Assembly: GCF_003112535.1 (NCBI RefSeq)
Contig: NZ_BEWA01000012.1
Span: 124,001-188,000 of the forward strand
Length of the DNA: 64,000 nucleotides
Source: Streptomyces rishiriensis
GTDB lineage: Bacteria > Actinomycetota > Actinomycetes > Streptomycetales > Streptomycetaceae
Direction: 5' to 3'
Under the pieces are notes generated by a model. That model did no database searches and was not told the origin of the DNA. It was given only the letters and a program-made list of their open reading frames with translations. Position numbers and translations under genes: made by a program. Shown one piece after another: positions 38,136 to 46,194 of the stretch (positions are counted from its first letter, which is position 1; each line of letters starts with the position of its first letter).

Positions 38136-38765
38136 GTGGAACTGGCCTATTACTCGGACTACGCCGTGCGGCTCGTCAACAGCGAGGAGCCGACCCGGGG
38201 CAAGGACTCCCTGACGTCCGTCGAGGCCGTCCGGAACCTCTTCGGCGGCAACCAGTCCGCCGCCCGTCGCGCCACCGAAGCGGACGTCACCCGGTTCCGC
38301 TCGGTCCGCGGCCGGCTGCGCGCGGTCTTCGAGGCGGCCGACGGCGGCGACGAGACCCTCGCGGTGGACCTGCTGAACTCCCTGCTGCTGGAGTTCCCGG
38401 TGAGCCCGCAGATCTCCGGCCACGACTTCCGCGACGACGACGGCCACCCGCTGTGGCACATGCACCTGGCCGACCACCCGTCCAACGCGACGGCGGGCTA
38501 CGCGGCCATCGCGGCCATGGGCCTGGCCTTCCACCTCACCGAGCACGGCGTCGACCGGCTGGGCCTGTGCGAGGCGAGCCCCTGCCGCAACGCCTACCTG
38601 GACACCTCCACCAACCGCTCCCGGCGCTACTGCTCCGACCGCTGCGCCACCCGCGCCAACGTGGCCGCCTACCGCGCCCGCAAGCGCCTGGAGGCGGACC
38701 GCACCGGCGACAGGGGCCTGGCCGCCGACAGCGCCCAGCGCACCACCGCCAGCGGCGAGCGCTGA
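38136..38765 (+). CDS. CGNR zinc-finger (ABATE-domain) regulator
   Basis: A 209-residue protein. The N-terminal ABATE-type domain ('YYSDYAVRLVNSEEP', 'ATEADVTRFRSVRGRLRAVFEAA') is followed by a CGNR-type zinc finger near the C-terminus ('LGLCEASPCRNAYLDTSTNRSRRYCSDRCATRANVAAYRARKR') with four Cys ligands. Such proteins are presumed transcription regulators responding to small molecules or stress. The GTG at 38136 has a TAAGGAC site. The 3' end runs 97 bp into the oppositely oriented sodX gene. Confidence 0.88.
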   Translation: MELAYYSDYAVRLVNSEEPTRGKDSLTSVEAVRNLFGGNQSAARRATEADVTRFRSVRGRLRAVFEAADGGDETLAVDLLNSLLLEFPVSPQISGHDFRDDDGHPLWHMHLADHPSNATAGYAAIAAMGLAFHLTEHGVDRLGLCEASPCRNAYLDTSTNRSRRYCSDRCATRANVAAYRARKRLEADRTGDRGLAADSAQRTTASGER

Positions 38766-39103
38766 TCCGGCTTGAGCGGACGGTAACGCAGCCGCGCCCT
38801 GCCCAGGATCAGCTCGTCGGGCACGGTCCCGTAGTCCGTGCTGTCGCCGCCGGCGTAGGCGTTGTCCCCGAGGACCCACCAGCCGCCCTCCCGGCGCTCG
38901 GCGGCCCGTTTGACGACGAGCAGGTCCTGCTGGAAGGGGTGCCGCAGCACGATCACGTCACCGGGCCGCACCCGCGCGCCGTACTGCACCAGCAGGCGGT
39001 CCCCGTGCTGGAGCGTGGGCACCATGGACGGACCGGTCACCTCGGCCAGCCCGAAGGGCGCGGCGGCCCCGCCCCGCTCGGTGTCCTGCGGCAGTTCCGG
39101 CAT
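38669..39103 (-). CDS. sodX: Nickel SOD maturation protease (signal peptidase I-like)
   Basis: A 144-residue S24/S26-family protease. The catalytic Ser is in 'VTGPSMVPTLQHGDRLLV' and the Lys in 'DLLVVKRAAERREGGWWVLGDNAYAGGDSTDYG'. It cleaves the 14-residue propeptide of SodN to expose the nickel-binding N-terminus. It has no membrane anchor, unlike secretory signal peptidases. The ATG at 39103 is preferred over an in-frame GTG at 39112 because GGAGG sits 8 bases upstream of the former. It is divergent from sodN, its substrate gene, and overlaps the 3' end of the CGNR gene on the other strand. Confidence 0.93.
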   Translation of the reverse strand: MPELPQDTERGGAAAPFGLAEVTGPSMVPTLQHGDRLLVQYGARVRPGDVIVLRHPFQQDLLVVKRAAERREGGWWVLGDNAYAGGDSTDYGTVPDELILGRARLRYRPLKPDQRSPLAVVRWALSAARPLSPVRSASRRLRAR

Positions 39104-39247
39104 CCCCGGCACCTCCCCGTCCGTTCCTCCACCAGTCCCAGTCTGACCCCGGACTTTTGTCCTAAGCCCAAGGGGGCACCCGCCAAAAGCCCTCCCTCAG
39201 GGAGTAATGTCCCACCTGAGAAGACGATCACGAGGAAGGAACGCTCC

Positions 39248-39643
39248 ATGCTTTCCCGCCTGTTTGCCCCCACGGTCAAGGTCAGCGCACACTGCGACCT
39301 GCCCTGCGGCGTGTACGACCCGGCCCAGGCCCGCATCGAGGCGGAGTCGGTGAAGGCCGTGCAGGAGAAGATGGCCGCCAACGACGACCCGCACTTCCAG
39401 GCGCGCGCCACCGTCATCAAGGAGCAGCGTGCCGAGCTCGCGAAGCACCACGTCTCCGTGCTGTGGAGCGACTACTTCAAGCCCCCGCACTTCGAGAAGT
39501 ACCCCCAGCTGCACCAGCTCGTCAACGACGCCCTGAAGGCCCTCTCGGCCGCCAAGGCCTCGACGGACCCGAAGACCGGCGAGAAGGCCCTGGAGCTGAT
39601 CGCCGAGATCAGCGACATCTTCTGGGAGACCAAGAAGGCCTGA
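39248..39643 (+). CDS. sodN: Nickel superoxide dismutase
   Basis: A 131-residue precursor. The 14-residue propeptide 'MLSRLFAPTVKVSA' precedes the nickel hook 'HCDLPCGVYDPA', so mature His1, Cys2 and Cys6 bind nickel. The rest is the four-helix bundle of NiSOD ('VLWSDYFKPPHFEKYPQLHQLVNDALK'). It dismutates superoxide in the cytoplasm as a hexamer. The ATG at 39248 has an AGGAAGG site. A TAATGT -10-like box at 39205-39210 may serve it. In Streptomyces NiSOD is induced by nickel while FeSOD is repressed through Nur. Confidence 0.98.
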   Translation: MLSRLFAPTVKVSAHCDLPCGVYDPAQARIEAESVKAVQEKMAANDDPHFQARATVIKEQRAELAKHHVSVLWSDYFKPPHFEKYPQLHQLVNDALKALSAAKASTDPKTGEKALELIAEISDIFWETKKA

Positions 39644-39660
39644 CCTGCGGATCCGTTCAC

Positions 39661-39750
39661 GGCCTGCGGTCGGTGCACCATCGCGGGTCGTGGGGAACGC
39701 TCGTCGCACCTGCGTGAGGGGCCCGGTCGGACAGCCGACCGGGCCCCTTC
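39661..39750 (+). ncRNA. sodN 3'UTR, candidate s-SodF-type sRNA
   Basis: In S. coelicolor a roughly 90-nt sRNA (s-SodF) is processed from the sodN 3'UTR and base-pairs with sodF mRNA. Here about 105 nt follow the sodN stop before a strong terminator, which is enough for such an RNA. I cannot test the antisense pairing because sodF is not in the window, so the ends are approximate and the call rests on location. Confidence 0.4.
39718..39747. terminator. Terminator between sodN and ppk2
   Basis: A perfect 13-bp stem (GGGGCCCGGTCGG and complement) with an ACAG loop lies between the convergent sodN and ppk2 genes and could serve both. Confidence 0.85.
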
Positions 39751-39769
39751 GTCGCGCCTCGGGTGACGC

Positions 39770-40681
39770 TCAGGCGCCGCCCTCCGCCTCGCCCTCGCCC
39801 TCGCCCACCTCGAGCAGTCCGGCCGCCGCGCCGACTATGCGCGGGTCGGGGGTGCCGACGACCTCCTCGTCCTTGTCGTCGTAGTCGAACCGGGCGAGCA
39901 CGCTGCGCATGGCCTCGACCCGGGCCCGCTTCTTGTCGTTGCTCTTGACCACCGTCCAGGGCGCGTACGCCGTGTCCGTCTCGCGGAACATGGCGACCTT
40001 GGCCGCGGTGTAGTCGTCCCAGAGGTCCAGCGAGGCGAGGTCCATCGGGCTGAGCTTCCACTGCCGTACGGGATCGATCTGACGGATCGTGAAGCGGGTG
40101 CGCTGCTCGCTCTGCGACACCGAGAACCAGAACTTCACCAGGTCGACGCCGTCGTCCACGAGCATCCGCTCGAACATCGGCGCCTGGCGGGCGAAGCGCT
40201 GGTACTCGTCGTCGGTGCAGAAGCCCATGACCCGCTCGACGCCGGCCCGGTTGTACCAGGACCGGTCGAAGAGCACGATCTCGCCCGCGGTCGGCAGCTG
40301 CTCGACGTACCGCTGGAAGTACCACTGCCCGCGTTCGCGCTCGGTGGGCTTCTCCAGAGCCACGACCCGGGCGCCGCGCGGGTTGAGGTGCTCGGTGAAC
40401 CGCTTGATGGTGCCGCCCTTGCCGGCCGCGTCCCGTCCCTCGAAGACGATGACGAGGCGGCGCCCGGTCTCCTTGATCCAGCTCTGCAGCTTGAGCAGCT
40501 CGATCTGCTGGAGCCGCTTGTGCCAGTCGTACTCCTTGCGCTCCATGCGCTGCGCGTACGGGTAGTTCTCCCGCCAGGTGTCGACCGGGCTTCCGTCCGG
40601 CCGGATGAGCACGGGGTCGTCCTGGTCGCTGTAGTCGACCCGCAGGTCGGCCTGTTCGGACAGCAGGGGCCGTGTGGTCAA
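39770..40681 (-). CDS. ppk2: Polyphosphate kinase 2
   Basis: About 303 residues. The PPK2 signature is complete: Walker A-like 'VFEGRDAAGKGGTIKRF', 'EIVLFDRSWYNRAGVERVMGF' and 'WKLSPMDLASLDLWDDYTAAK'. It moves phosphate between polyphosphate and nucleotides. I chose a TTG at 40681 because GGGAGG lies 8 bases upstream and the protein then begins LTTRPLLSEQADL. An in-frame ATG at 40729 has no ribosome binding site and sits in low-complexity repeat-like DNA. The Glu/Gly-rich C-terminal tail ('GEGEGEAEGGA') is probably disordered. It is convergent with sodN. Confidence 0.93.
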   Translation of the reverse strand: MTTRPLLSEQADLRVDYSDQDDPVLIRPDGSPVDTWRENYPYAQRMERKEYDWHKRLQQIELLKLQSWIKETGRRLVIVFEGRDAAGKGGTIKRFTEHLNPRGARVVALEKPTERERGQWYFQRYVEQLPTAGEIVLFDRSWYNRAGVERVMGFCTDDEYQRFARQAPMFERMLVDDGVDLVKFWFSVSQSEQRTRFTIRQIDPVRQWKLSPMDLASLDLWDDYTAAKVAMFRETDTAYAPWTVVKSNDKKRARVEAMRSVLARFDYDDKDEEVVGTPDPRIVGAAAGLLEVGEGEGEAEGGA

Positions 40682-40764
40682 GGCGTCCGCCTCCCGGTCT
40701 CGGATCTCGGATCTCGGCTCGCGTGTCATGTCTCATGTCTCAGGTGTCGCGCGTCAGGTGCCGC

Positions 40765-40806
40765 GCGTCCGGCGTCCGGCGTCCGGCGTCCGGCGTCCGG
40801 CGTCAG
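40765..40806. repeat. 7-bp tandem repeat GCGTCCG
   Basis: Five perfect copies plus a sixth with one change (GCGTCAG) lie between ppk2 and the next gene; the last copy contains that gene's stop codon. A looser 'TCATGTC' repeat lies next to it. This is a plausible slippage site. Confidence 0.9.
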
Positions 40807-41036
40807 TGGAACTGCGGGACGATCAGATAGATCCCGTACGCCACCACGGCCGCGCAGGCGAGGAAGCACAGGGCTGCCTGCGCCCGGCCGGCGACCGAGG
40901 GGCCCGCCGGTTCCGCGCGCCCGCCCTCCACCCGGGCCAGCCCCAGAACCCCCAGGGTGAAGACGGCGACCACGGCGACGGTGACGCCGACGCTCACCGC
41001 GGTGACCTGGCCGAGTGCGGTCCAGTCGATGCTCAT
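40803..41036 (-). CDS. Small two-helix membrane protein
   Basis: A 77-residue protein with two hydrophobic segments ('VTAVSVGVTVAVVAVFTLGVLGLA' and 'AALCFLACAAVVAYGIYLIV') joined by a polar loop. The ATG at 41036 has a GGGAG site. It follows the Pit transporter gene by 21 bp on the same strand and is often found there in streptomycetes, which suggests an accessory subunit of the phosphate transporter. No domain is recognised. Confidence 0.8.
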   Translation of the reverse strand: MSIDWTALGQVTAVSVGVTVAVVAVFTLGVLGLARVEGGRAEPAGPSVAGRAQAALCFLACAAVVAYGIYLIVPQFH

Positions 41037-41057
41037 GAGGGAACTCCCGGTCGTGGC

Positions 41058-42212
<1,155 letters not shown>

Positions 42213-42292
42213 GCCCTCATGGGAGCAAGCGCTTGCGTACGCCGCGCGAACTGGAGGCGAAGCCTGTTCCTCGTCCCGGGGCCCGGCCGGTG

Positions 42293-42308
42293 AGGATCGT
42301 GCGATCCT
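42293..42308. promoter_or_regulatory. Inverted repeat just upstream of the AraC-type gene
   Basis: AGGATCG-tg-CGATCCT ends 6 bp before the start of the regulator gene. Its position suits an autoregulatory operator or a hairpin that masks initiation. There is no Shine-Dalgarno sequence between it and the start. Confidence 0.4.
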
Positions 42309-42314
42309 GGCGTG

Positions 42315-42716
42315 ATGAATCGGGAGGACCTGGTGAGGCTGCGGCAGGCGCGGGACCGGATGGACCGCGAGTACGCCGAGTCGCTCGACGTCGCCGCGCT
42401 CGCCGCGACGGCGCTGATGTCCCCCGGCCACTTCCAGCGCAGCTTCCGCGAGGCCTACGGCGAGACGCCCTACGGCTATCTGATGACCCGCCGCGTCGAG
42501 CGCGCCAAGGCCCTGCTGCGCCGCGGCGACCTGACCGTGACGGAGGTCTGCATCGCGGTCGGCTGCACCTCGCTCGGCTCGTTCAGCTCCCGTTTCACCG
42601 AGCTGGTCGGCGAAACGCCGAGCGCGTACCGGGCCCGGTCGCACGAGGAGAGCGCGGTGATCCCGCCGTGTGTGGCCAGGACGTTCACCCGCCCCCGGCG
42701 GGGCCGGCGCGCCTAG
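42315..42716 (+). CDS. AraC-type DNA-binding protein without a sensor domain
   Basis: A 133-residue protein consisting almost only of the double helix-turn-helix AraC domain ('LDVAALAATALMSPGHFQRSFREAYGETPYGYLMTRRVERAKALLRRGDLTVTEVCIAVGCTSLGSFSSRFTELVGETPSAYRAR'). It lacks the usual ligand-binding domain. It is followed after 9 bp by two VOC-family genes and probably controls them. The start is ATG 42315, or GTG 42312 directly before it. Confidence 0.9.
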   Translation: MNREDLVRLRQARDRMDREYAESLDVAALAATALMSPGHFQRSFREAYGETPYGYLMTRRVERAKALLRRGDLTVTEVCIAVGCTSLGSFSSRFTELVGETPSAYRARSHEESAVIPPCVARTFTRPRRGRRA

Positions 42717-42725
42717 GCTGGACGC

Positions 42726-43139
42726 ATGGACCTCAAACTCCACCAGTGCTTCGTCGCCGTCGACGACCATGACAAGGCCCTGCACTTCTACGTCGAGGTG
42801 CTCGGTCTGGAAGTCCGCAACGACGTCTCCTACGAGGGGATGCGGTGGGTGACCGTCGGGTCGCCGCTGCAGCCGGACGTGAACATCGTGCTGGAGCCGC
42901 CGGGCGCCAACCCGGACTTCTCCCCGGCCGACCGGGAGGCGATGGCCCGCCTGCTCGCCAAGGGCGTGCTGCGCGGCGTCATCTTCACCACCGCCGACTG
43001 CGACGCGCTGCACGCGCGGGTGCGGGAGGCCGGCGTCGAGGTGCTCCAGGAACCGATGGACCAGCCGTACGGGGTGCGCGACTGCGCGTTCCGGGACCCG
43101 GCCGGGAACATGCTGCGGTTCCTGGAGCGGAAGGCGTGA
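42726..43139 (+). CDS. VOC-family (glyoxalase-like) protein
   Basis: A 137-residue protein with two beta-alpha-beta-beta-beta modules. It starts 'MDLKLHQCFVAVDDHDKALHFYVEVLGLEVRNDV' and ends 'GVRDCAFRDPAGNMLRFLE', the usual VOC metal-binding strand pattern. It could be a glyoxalase, a thiol transferase or a resistance-type binding protein; the sequence does not decide. It is co-transcribed with the AraC-type gene upstream and overlaps the next VOC gene by GTGA. Confidence 0.88.
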   Translation: MDLKLHQCFVAVDDHDKALHFYVEVLGLEVRNDVSYEGMRWVTVGSPLQPDVNIVLEPPGANPDFSPADREAMARLLAKGVLRGVIFTTADCDALHARVREAGVEVLQEPMDQPYGVRDCAFRDPAGNMLRFLERKA

Positions 43140-43912
43140 GCCGACCGGTCCGCTGGACGTACGCCTTCGTGGACCGGCCTGTCGCCCTGTCCGAGCGGGC
43201 CTGCGCCTTCTGGACCGCGGTCACGGACACCCGCCCGTCCGAGCCCCGGGGTGAGCAGCAGGAGTTCGTCACCCTGCTGCCCGAGGGCGCGGACGCCTGT
43301 GTGAAGGTCCAGGGCGTCGTCGCCGGCGAGGCGGGAGCGCATCTCGACTTCGCGGTCGAGGACGTGCCCGGCTTCGTCGAGGAGGCGCGCGGGCTGGGTG
43401 CGGAACCGGCCGCCGTCCACGACAGCTGGGCCGTGCTGCGCTCCCCGGCCGGGCAGGCGTTCTGCGCGGTGCCGTGGCAGGGGGAGGCCGTTCGGCCGCC
43501 AGTGGTGGCCGGCAGCCGCCTCGACCAGGTGTGCCTCGACCTGCCGCCGTCGGCGTTCGACGCCGAGGTCGCCTTCTGGAGCGCGCTCCTGCCCGACTGG
43601 TCGGCCCGGCCGGGATCCCGGCCAGAGTTCCACGTGGTCGAGCCGCCGGACGGACTGCCGGTCCGCATCCTGCTGCAACGGCTCGACGTGGAGCGGGGCG
43701 CCGACGGCGGTGTCGACGGTCCGGTCTCCGCGCATCTCGATCTCGCCTGCGGTGCGGACGTGGACGCCGTGCGCGTCCGGCACGAGCGGCTGGGCGCTCG
43801 GCTCGTCGCCCGCCACCCCCACTGGACGGTGCTGCGCGACCCGGCCGGCGGCCTGTACTGCCTGACCGGCCGCGACCCGGACACCGGCGGACTGCCTCGA
43901 CCCGGTTCCTGA
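43136..43912 (+). CDS. Two-domain VOC-family protein
   Basis: A 258-residue protein with two VOC domains in tandem ('RWTYAFVDRPVALSERACAFWTAVT' and 'RLDQVCLDLPPSAFDAEVAFWSALL'), each ending in a 'VLR(S/D)PAG' strand. The GTG at 43136 overlaps the stop of the preceding VOC gene, so they are coupled. The substrate is unknown. The C-terminus runs directly into the repeat array, which may have altered its last codons. Confidence 0.87.
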   Translation: MSRPVRWTYAFVDRPVALSERACAFWTAVTDTRPSEPRGEQQEFVTLLPEGADACVKVQGVVAGEAGAHLDFAVEDVPGFVEEARGLGAEPAAVHDSWAVLRSPAGQAFCAVPWQGEAVRPPVVAGSRLDQVCLDLPPSAFDAEVAFWSALLPDWSARPGSRPEFHVVEPPDGLPVRILLQRLDVERGADGGVDGPVSAHLDLACGADVDAVRVRHERLGARLVARHPHWTVLRDPAGGLYCLTGRDPDTGGLPRPGS

Positions 43913-44344
43913 CCGGTTCCTGGGCGATCCCCCGGCTGGTTCCTGGCCTGGTGCCCGGGCGGTACACCCCGGCCGGCTCCTGGGCGGTCTCCGGCCGGTC
44001 CCCGGCCGGACCTGGCCGGTTCCTGGCCGGTTCCTGGCCGGTACACCCCGACCGGCTCCCGGCTGGCTCCTGGGCGGTCTCCGGCCGGTTCCTGGCCTGG
44101 CTCTTGGCCGGCTACCGGCCGGGGTACCGGCCGGTCCCTGGCCGGTACCCCCGACCGGCTCCAGGCTGGCTCCCAGCCGGTTCCTGGGCGGTCTCCGGCC
44201 GGCTCCTGGCCTGATTCCTGGCCGGTACACCCTGACCGGCTCCCGGCCGGTTCCTGGACGGCTCCCGGCCGGTTCATGGACGGCTCCCGGCCGGTTCCTG
44301 GGCGGTTCGTGGCAGGTTCCTGGGCGGTTCGTGGCAGGTTCCTG
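43905..44344. repeat. Degenerate array of about 22-bp repeats
   Basis: About 440 bp built from variants of CCGGTTCCTGG and CGGCTCCCGGCCGG. Clear units are three 22-bp copies at 44237-44302 (CGGCTCCCGG core) and two perfect 22-bp copies at 44301-44344 (GGCGGTTCGT core). A higher-order unit beginning GGTACACCC recurs at 43961, 44040, 44144 and 44224, so 79, 104 and 80 bp apart. No gene is supported inside it. Confidence 0.9.
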
Positions 44345-44564
44345 ACGTACCTGCCCGTGTCTCGCGGCCGGGGCGGAGCGCGGCCCGGCCGACGACGGCA
44401 GGACGACGACGGCAGGCCGACGACGGCAGGACGACGGTGGTCCGGCGCGTGCGCGCCGGTCGCCGTCCGGGCCGTGGGCGCATGGGCAGCGGCGGGGGCG
44501 AGCGGCGGGGCGTGGGGGGCATGGGGGGGCATGGGGGCGGCGGGCTCCTGCCGCACCCCGACGG

Positions 44565-44828
44565 TCACGAGCTCCGGGCGGCGGGGGCGCCGGGCTCCTC
44601 CTCGGATTCGGCGGCGCGCTCGGGGCCGGAGGCGTGGCCCGGGTCGACGCCGTGCCCGGAGCCGGCGAGGTGGGGCTGGGCGCCCGGCTCCACGTACGCC
44701 TCGCACGCGCGGTTGTGGCACGGCCCCGGCACCCAGCGCGGCACCCACGCGCCCAGCGTCTTGTGTCGCCGGACCACGGACTGCACAGGCTCCCCGCAGG
44801 CGGAACAGACGCGTTGTTCCCTGTCCAT
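44565..44828 (-). CDS. Small zinc-ribbon-like conserved hypothetical protein
   Basis: An 87-residue protein. The N-terminal half has two Cys pairs ('VCSAC' near residue 8 and 'CHNRAC' near residue 38) that could hold a zinc ion, plus 'VRRHKTLGAWVPRWVPGP'. The C-terminal half is acidic and low in complexity. I recognise the N-terminal pattern as conserved in Streptomyces but know no function. The ATG at 44828 has a GAGGAC site. Confidence 0.75.
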   Translation of the reverse strand: MDREQRVCSACGEPVQSVVRRHKTLGAWVPRWVPGPCHNRACEAYVEPGAQPHLAGSGHGVDPGHASGPERAAESEEEPGAPAARSS

Positions 44829-45072
44829 GTCCTCAGAGTAGGGCGACCGCCGCCGGAGCGCTCCCCGCCGTGCGTCGGCATTCCCTGCGGCACGCCCCCG
44901 CCACGGCTCCGTCCCGCTCGGCAGGCAGCCCCGGATGGGCGGCCTGCCGGACGGACCGGCGCCCCGCCCGGCGGACAGACCCGCGCCCCGCCCGGCAGGC
45001 GAGCCGGTGCCCCGGTCGGCGGGTCGCCGCCCGGGGTGTGGCCGGGGTGGATGCCGGGGCGGGTGACGGTGT

Positions 45073-46194
45073 CTACGTGCTGCGGCGGGTCACGAACTCC
45101 GCCAGGCACAGCAGGCCGCCCGCCGCCTCCGGGTCCGGGACCGCCCGGGCCAGTTCCTGCATCGCGCGGGCCATCCGGTCGGCCGCCTGCTCCTGCGCCC
45201 ACGCGCGGCCGCCCGCCCGCTCGACGGCCAGGGTGGTGCGGTCCAGGTCGGCCGGTTCGTAGGGCGCCGCGTACAGCGCGGCCAGTTCGCCGGCCGCCGG
45301 GGTGCCGGAGGTCAGCGCGGCGACCACCGGCAGGGACTTCTTGCGGGCGGCGAGATCCGCGCCGGCCGGCTTGCCGGTGTGCCGCGGGTCCCCCCATATC
45401 CCGATGACGTCGTCGATGAGCTGGAAGGCGAGCCCGGCCTCCCGGCCGAACGCGTCCAGCGCGTCGACGTCCTCCTCGGCCGCTCCCGCGTACAGCGCGC
45501 CGACCGCGCAGGCGCAGCCGAGCAGCGCGCCCGTCTTGGCCTCGGCCATGACGAGCACCTCGTCGAGGGCGATGTCGGCGGGGCCGCGTTTCTCCAGGGC
45601 GGTGTCCGCCTGCTGGCCGGCGCACAGTTCGACCACGCAGGCCGCGACCCGGGCCGCGGCCGCCCGGGAGGCTGGGTGCGGGTCCGCGGCGAGCAGGCCG
45701 AGGGCGAGGGCCTGCAGGGCGTCCCCGGCGAGGATCGCGTCGGCGTCGCCGAACACGGTCCAGGCGGTGGGACGGTGGCGACGGGTGGTGTCGCGGTCCA
45801 TCACGTCGTCGTGCAACAGCGTGAAGTTGTGGACGAGTTCGACCGCGGTGGCGGCCCGCACCGCCGCCGCGCGGGCCGCCGGGCCGCCGAGCGCGGCGGC
45901 CGCGGCGAGCACGAGAGCCGGCCGGATCGCCTTGCCGGCGTTGTCCGCGGCCGGAGTGCCGTCCGCGTGTTCCCAGCCGAAGTGGTAGAGCGCGATCCGG
46001 CGCATCGAGGCGGGCAACGAGTCGAGCGCCGCCCGCAGTGCGGGATCGACCGACGCCCTGGACCGCTCCAGGATCGCCGCCGCCTCGTGCCCGTCGGCGG
46101 CTCCGGAGCCGTCGGAGCCGTCTCCGCCCTGAGTCCCGATGGACGTCCGCCTTTCGCGCGTCTCGCCCCGGTGCCGCCTGACGGCGGAGGTCAC
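45073..46194 (-). CDS. Polyprenyl diphosphate synthase, probable encapsulin cargo
   Basis: A 373-residue trans-prenyltransferase. It has the first aspartate-rich motif 'HNFTLLHDDVMDRD', 'RHRPTAWTVFGDADAILAGDAL', and the second 'LAFQLIDDVIGIWGDP' with 'RKKSLPVVAAL'. It builds isoprenoid diphosphates from IPP. The N-terminal 35 residues before the catalytic fold are flexible, as expected for a cargo-loading region. The GTG at 46194 overlaps the stop of the encapsulin gene (GTGA), so the pair is translated together. Polyprenyl transferases are a described cargo class of family 2B encapsulins. Product chain length is unknown. Confidence 0.9.
   Translation of the reverse strand: MTSAVRRHRGETRERRTSIGTQGGDGSDGSGAADGHEAAAILERSRASVDPALRAALDSLPASMRRIALYHFGWEHADGTPAADNAGKAIRPALVLAAAAALGGPAARAAAVRAATAVELVHNFTLLHDDVMDRDTTRRHRPTAWTVFGDADAILAGDALQALALGLLAADPHPASRAAAARVAACVVELCAGQQADTALEKRGPADIALDEVLVMAEAKTGALLGCACAVGALYAGAAEEDVDALDAFGREAGLAFQLIDDVIGIWGDPRHTGKPAGADLAARKKSLPVVAALTSGTPAAGELAALYAAPYEPADLDRTTLAVERAGGRAWAQEQAADRMARAMQELARAVPDPEAAGGLLCLAEFVTRRST

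Noticed and set aside
43905..44344. CRISPR array
   Set aside because: Units are contiguous and degenerate with no constant-length unique spacers, and no cas gene is nearby.
42830..45625. A 931-codon minus-strand frame across the VOC genes, the repeat array and the zinc-ribbon gene
   Set aside because: It crosses recognisable genes in another frame, and its repetitive Pro/Gly/Arg text simply translates the DNA repeats.
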